Program-made: the position numbers and the translations under genes | Shown here: piece after piece, positions 59,613 through 64,000 of the stretch | Layout: each line of letters opens with the position of its first letter | How positions within the stretch are numbered: position 1 is the first letter of the stretch | The notes under the pieces: generated by a model | Seen by the model: the letters and a program-made list of their open reading frames with translations, nothing else | Databases searched by the model: none | What the model was told of the DNA's origin: nothing | Assembly: GCA_951394405.1 (NCBI GenBank) | Contig: OX596335.1 | Location: forward strand, 2,294,001-2,358,000 | Length of the DNA: 64,000 bases | Source of the DNA: Coprinellus micaceus | Lineage: Eukaryota > Basidiomycota > Agaricomycetes > Agaricales > Psathyrellaceae | Reading direction: 5' to 3'

Positions 59613-62046
59613 ATGCCAGGACCCTCAGGCCAAAATATCGACGACATCGATTTCTCCGATATCGAAGCCAAGTGCGTATATCTTTAGCCCAATCTCGACG
59701 GTTTCAATCTGAGCGACATTGCAGATACCGAGTTGACTTTGACGATGGCCTGGACAGACTCATCGTGGTCGACGGTGTCCCCGTGATTGACAACTCCAAA
59801 ACCGAGAGGCTTCTGGCTAAGATCGCGAAGGAGTTCACCAAGAAGGGCGTCTCTATCAAGCCCGATGATATCTTCGTGCCCTGGGACCAGAACACCGGAA
59901 AGAGCAAGGGGTGCGCCTGCAGGGTCCTCTCCACCGACACCCTCGATTAACCATTCCCTTAGATTCGTCTTTATCGAGTTCCGAAATGTCGACGATGCGA
60001 CCCTCGCCGTCGCTGCTCTGCACGGTCACCCCTTCGACTCCAAGCACACCTTCAAAATCAACCATTTCACCGATGTCGAAAAATTCGCCGAGCTTGACGA
60101 GACCTACGCCGAGCCTGAGGAGGAGGAGTACGTTCCCAAGGTGCGCCGCGCAATCGTTTATCCTAAATAGAGCTTTAAACTTGAGATCAGGAGCACCTCC
60201 GTGCATGGCTCGCAGATCCTAAGGGACGGGACCAGTATGTCACATACAGGGGAGATGAGGTCAACATCCACTGGCATGGAAAGCCCTCGCAGAGTGAACT
60301 TGCGTACAAGCCTGTACGTATCTCCCCAGTTGCCCAATCTTTCTCGGCCTGACACATGCATAGGAATGGAAAGACTTCCTCTATGTTGCCTGGTCTCCCC
60401 TCGGCACCTACATTGCTACCCTCCACCGTCAAGGCGTCCGTCTCTGGGGTGGTCCTTCGTGGAAGCCAGTGCAGCGATTTGCTCATCCCATGGTGAAGCT
60501 CATCGACTTCTCCCCCTGCGAAAACTACCTCGTTACCTGGTCCAACGAGCCCATCGTCGTTCCGGAAGGTGCTGTCCAGGGCCCTCAATATTTCTCCCCT
60601 GACGACGAAGGCAACAACGTTGCCGTCTGGGACATCAAATCTGGCGATCTCCTCCGAACCTTCTCCACCCTCACCGAGACTGAGCCCGGTCAGCCCAAGA
60701 AGCAGATGCCCTGGCCTGTCCTCAAGTGGTCTCCCGATGACAAGTTTGTCGGTCGTCTAACTACTGGAGAAATGATCAGTATCTACGAGCTGCCCTCCAT
60801 GGGTCTTCACGGCAAGAAGTCCTTGAAGGTCGAGGGTGTTACCGACTTCGAGTGGTGCCCTCTCGGAGACAAGGACCGCGACGACGCTGAGAAGGAGAAG
60901 AGCGGCAAGTCGGCGAAGAAGGCTCGCGAGAACATCCTAGCATACTGGACGCCCGAATTCGCCAACCAGCCTGCTCGTGTCACTCTCATGTCCTTCCCCA
61001 GCCGAACCATCTTGAGGCAAAAGAACCTATTCAATGTCTCCGAGGCAAGTGACCTTTCCCCCCAAAAAATCCCAGTCCGTGCCTAACTACTTCTGTAGTG
61101 TAAACTCCACTGGCAAAATCAAGGCGATTTCCTATGCGTCAAGGTCGACCGCCACACCAAGACTAAGAAATCTATCTTCTGCAACCTCGAAATATTCCGA
61201 CTGCGGGAAAAGGACTACCCCGTCGAAGTCGTCGAGCTCAAGGACACTGTCCTCGACTTCTCCTGGGAGCCCAAGGGCGAGCGCTTCGCCATCGTTTCTA
61301 GCTCCGACCCTAACCTCGGTAATCCTGGTCCTGGTATCACCATCAAGACCGATGTGAGCTTCTACCAGCTCGACCATTCAAAGAACGACTTCCGTCTCCT
61401 CCGCACGCTCCCCAACCGAACCAGTAATGCCATTCGGTGGTCACCAAGGGGCCGACACGCCGTCCTTGCCACGGTCGGTTCATCGAGCAAGTCCGAACTC
61501 GAGTTCTGGGATTTGGACTTGAACACCGAGGGCAAGGGTGAGAAGGACTCGGAATGGGGAGCTGGGATTCAGCTCATTGGCACTGCTGACCATTATGGTG
61601 TTACCGATGTCGAGTGGGATCCCTCCGGCCGATACCTTGCGACCAGTGCCAGCGCCTGGACGCATACCCTCGAGAACGGTTACGCCGTCTGGGACTTCCG
61701 GGGTACCGAGCTGGTGAAGCAAATCCAGGACCGGTTCAAGCAGTTCATCTGGCGCCCTCGTCCTCCTACACTCCTCGGCAAGGATAAGCAGAAGCAAATT
61801 CGCCGCAACCTCAAGGAGTACAGCAAGCAGTTCGAAGAGGAGGATGCTGCTGAAGAGAGCAATGTCAGTGCCGAACTGGTTGCGCTTCGCAAGCGCCTCG
61901 TCGACGAGTGGAATGCTTGGCGCATCACGCGTAAGAAGGAGATTGGCGAGAAGGGCGAGTCGAAGCAGGAGTCGGAGGACAAGGAGGAGATTGAGGTCTG
62001 GGTTGACGAAGTCATCGAGCATATCGAGGAGGTTGTGATCGAGTAG
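59613..62046 (+). CDS. PRT1: Translation initiation factor eIF3 subunit b (Prt1)
   Basis: Multi-exon gene. MPGPSGQNIDDIDFSDIEAK joins YRVDFDDGLDRLIVVDGVPV, the RRM domain, with RNP1-like GKSKGFVFIEF. Then come EHLRAWLADPKGRDQYVTY, the beta-propeller (WKDFLYVAWSPLGTYIATLH, LIDFSPCENYLVTWSNEP, VAVWDIKSGDLLRTF, DVEWDPSGRYLATSASAW, GYAVWDFRG) and the C-terminal helix with QFIWRPRPPTLLG and an acidic end (VDEVIEHIEEVVIE). eIF3b is the scaffold of the eIF3 core, contacting eIF3a, g, i and j on the 40S subunit. One intron (61045..61098) uses a GC donor. No GT alternative keeps the frame and the conserved SECKLHW segment. Length and order agree with fungal Prt1. Confidence 0.93.
61045..61098 (+). other. 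GC-AG intron in eIF3b
   Basis: The donor reads GAG then GCAAGT, the known strong GC-donor consensus, and the acceptor is TTCTGTAG. Splicing in phase 0 gives VSE-CKLHW. The nearest GT (GTGACC, three bases on) would create a stop codon right after the junction. Confidence 0.8.
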
Positions 62047-62142
62047 ACGTCTGCATATTTTGTTTCTATGCCTCTTCCACACTTTCTCTCAACGTGCATC
62101 CTTTCCAAGTTTCCTTTGGGGCATCGGAACCGGGGAAGTGAC

Positions 62143-62152
62143 CACGTGATAA
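62143..62152 (+). promoter_or_regulatory. CACGTG E-box overlapping a GATAA
   Basis: CACGTG (62143..62148) shares its last G with GATAA (62148..62152), 151 nt before the HapX start. It is a possible bHLH and GATA-factor site. Confidence 0.35.
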
Positions 62153-62197
62153 AAGGTGACTCTCCCACGAACGTAACCCGGGTTGCGCCGACAGGTA

Positions 62198-62206
62198 ATC
62201 TGATAA
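62198..62206 (+). promoter_or_regulatory. Iron-GATA-factor type site ATCTGATAA upstream of HapX
   Basis: ATCTGATAA matches the ATCWGATAA consensus reported for SreA/Urbs1-type iron-responsive GATA repressors. It lies 97 nt upstream of the HapX start codon. Confidence 0.5.
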
Positions 62207-62302
62207 GATTTCTCGTTCGAGAACTCGTTCGGCGCGCTACTTCCTCTCCCAGCGCTCATCTGTTCGTCTCCGTTCTATCTGAGGAGTGTCGTCGTCATCC
62301 GC

Positions 62303-64000
62303 ATGTCGACGTCCACCAAGTTGTGGGCGACGGGTAACTACAGCTGCGCTCTTCGCACTGGGGACATGCCACTCAGCGCATCTATGTAGCCTCCAAGGAG
62401 TGGGTCATCCCCTCCAAGCCGAAGCCGGGCAGAAAACCCAAGAAAGACATCCCCCAGGAGGATGCTGGCGACTCGGTGAGCATGTAATTTGCGGAATACT
62501 CGCTGCAATCATCGAGCTAATACCGGCTAATCAATCAGGACGAAGCGAAGGGTCGTCGGATACAAAATAGGTTCGTGTGCCCCCTGTCTCTTGACCCTTC
62601 ACAGCTCACCATCGTGTCCAGGGCTGCGCAGCGTGCGTTTAGGGAGCGCAAGCAGTCTCAGCTGGCAGAGCTCCAGGCTCGGATTCTCTCCTACGAGCAG
62701 GGAGAAATCGAGCGGAACGTCGCTCTGCAAAACATTGCCAAGAGATTGAAGGAGGAGAACGACAAGCTTCGGCAGGAGAACGCGACTCTCAAGGAAAAGG
62801 TCGCCAGACTCGAGCAGGAGAAGCAGGAGGCCCAGCAGCAGCTCAAGGACCAGAGTACCGAGCACAACGAAAAGAAGAGGTGGCGCGATGAGTCGCCTGT
62901 TCATCAGACCAGGCAGACCCGAAAGAGGTCCCGCACGTCCGCCACACCTCCGACGACCCTTGATACCTCAAGCCATCCTTCACCGGCATCAACTCTTGTT
63001 GCCACTCCGGAGTCGACAGGGGTCATGAGCCCACCTCAGATGTCACCCTCTGACTCTGGTCTTGCGCCACCCATGCCTCAGCCGACCTTTACCGTCACGA
63101 ATGTGGACATGGAGCCGGCAGGACTGGACGATATGCTCGATTTTTCTTCCAACATGAAGGTGGCCAGCATCGATACCTCCTTCCCCCAATTTAACTGCGG
63201 CTTCTGCACCGATACCACCCCCTGTGTCTGCCGGGAGCTTGCCATGAATCAACTCAACGAGAGTGTGAATCAAGAGCTCCTGGGCGGCTATAAAGACCCC
63301 ACTTACCTGAATTCTACGCCGCAGTCATCATCACAAGGACCGGCGCCTCACACGTCCCCCTCGTCGTCTTCTATTCTCGAAAATCTTCCGGCGTATCAAC
63401 CTCCCGTTCCCCTCCGCCGGAAATCCTCTAGGCAATCAGCTAAACCTATCTTCCCCGTCTTCCCTGCAGAGCCATCAACAGCAGCAAGGACATCCACGGC
63501 GACCTGCTCGGGAGACCCGTCCAATTGTGCTGCCTGTAACGACGACGCCTTCGGTAAAGCATTCTGCTCTGCTATCGAGGAGACGGTCAACGCCCGCACG
63601 ATCTGCGACAACTGCCCCTCACGGACCCTCGACGGACCTCTCGACTTTGCGAGGACGGGCAATGGGTGCTGCGGTAACCTCATGGGGTGCGGCACCTGTC
63701 CGTCGACGTCGTTTGCATCAGCTACGACAGTCATCCAATACGAGCAGGAGTCGCCGCAGGAGTACATCCCGACGAACGACGCCTGGCAACGGATCAAAGA
63801 GCATCCTAACGTCCAATTCGCTGATCTCTCGCTCCTCGCAGAGGTCGTGGCGAGCCGGTCTAAGTGTACAGGGCCGAGGATCGTCATCACCCCACCACCC
63901 GATCACCCCATAAATCAGACCGGTGGTCAGTACGGCGATCGTCCGAGGGTGAAGGAGGAGGTGCCTCGTCTGGTACCTCAAGAAATTCTCTTGGAGTGCG
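62303..64000 (+). CDS. hapX: HapX-type bZIP iron regulator, 3' end outside the window
   Basis: The first exon (MSTSTKLWAT) is spliced to the Hap4-like CBC-binding motif KEWVIPSKPKPGRKPKKD. After two more introns comes the bZIP: basic region GRRIQNRAAQRAFRERKQSQ and a leucine-zipper coiled coil. Cysteine-rich regions follow: CGFCTDTTPCVCREL, CSGDPSNCAACNDDAFGKAF with a closing Cys, CDNCPS and CCGNLMGCGTCPSTS. This combination is unique to HapX. In ascomycetes and Cryptococcus, HapX binds the CCAAT-binding complex. It represses iron-consuming genes during iron starvation and activates storage during excess, sensing iron through the Cys-rich regions. The frame is open to the window end, so the C terminus is missing. 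The start at 62303 is fixed by the spliced Hap4-like motif. Confidence 0.9.

Overview
The window is nuclear DNA of a filamentous basidiomycete, most likely one of the Agaricomycotina. The evidence is dense gene packing on both strands, genes cut by many 47-75 nt introns with GT(A/G)NGT donors and YAG acceptors, and fungal gene families: Zn2Cys6 regulators with the fungal-specific domain, a HapX bZIP, URB2, DBP3, SPB1, SLS1 and YTH1. I see no transposon, CRISPR array, rRNA or tRNA. Gene models come from reading frames plus splice signals. Where I summed the spliced lengths (DBP3, the RBM26/27 homologue, the YjbQ-like gene, mitochondrial ACP, the DUF423 gene), they are exact multiples of three.

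Layout. 1-15 kb: 5' part of an RWD/RBR ubiquitin ligase (-), URB2 (+), a trypsin-like protease (+), a 2.6 kb gene-poor stretch, an RBM26/27-type RNA-binding protein (+) and DBP3 helicase (+). 15-33 kb: oxysterol-binding protein (+), mitochondrial acyl carrier protein (-) divergent from ribosomal protein uL13 (+), a three-KH protein (+), a NUFIP1/RSA1 homologue (+), an M16 metalloprotease (-), an NGL2-like exonuclease (+), a DH-PH RhoGEF (-) and a small membrane protein (+). 33-50 kb, all minus strand: two paralogous Zn2Cys6 regulators flanking a YjbQ-family gene, YTH1/CPSF30 and prephenate dehydratase, then a large type II membrane glycoprotein and a Rac GTPase. 50-64 kb: a C2H2 protein (-), a DUF423/TMEM256 protein (-), SPB1 (+), SLS1 (-), eIF3b/PRT1 (+) and the 5' part of HapX (+), cut by the window edge.

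Many genes serve ribosome production, RNA processing or translation: URB2, DBP3, SPB1, uL13, NUFIP1, NGL2, YTH1, the RBM26/27 homologue, eIF3b, and SLS1 for mitochondria. Two head-to-head pairs couple a mitochondrial gene with a cytosolic translation gene (ACP/uL13 and SLS1/eIF3b).

The most unusual structure is in the second Zn2Cys6 regulator. Its DNA-binding finger is assembled from consecutive exons of 12, 18 and 5 nt. Leaving out the 5-nt exon would put a stop codon inside the finger. A 12-nt exon also occurs in the YjbQ-like gene. The HapX promoter carries a site matching the binding motif of iron-regulatory GATA factors.
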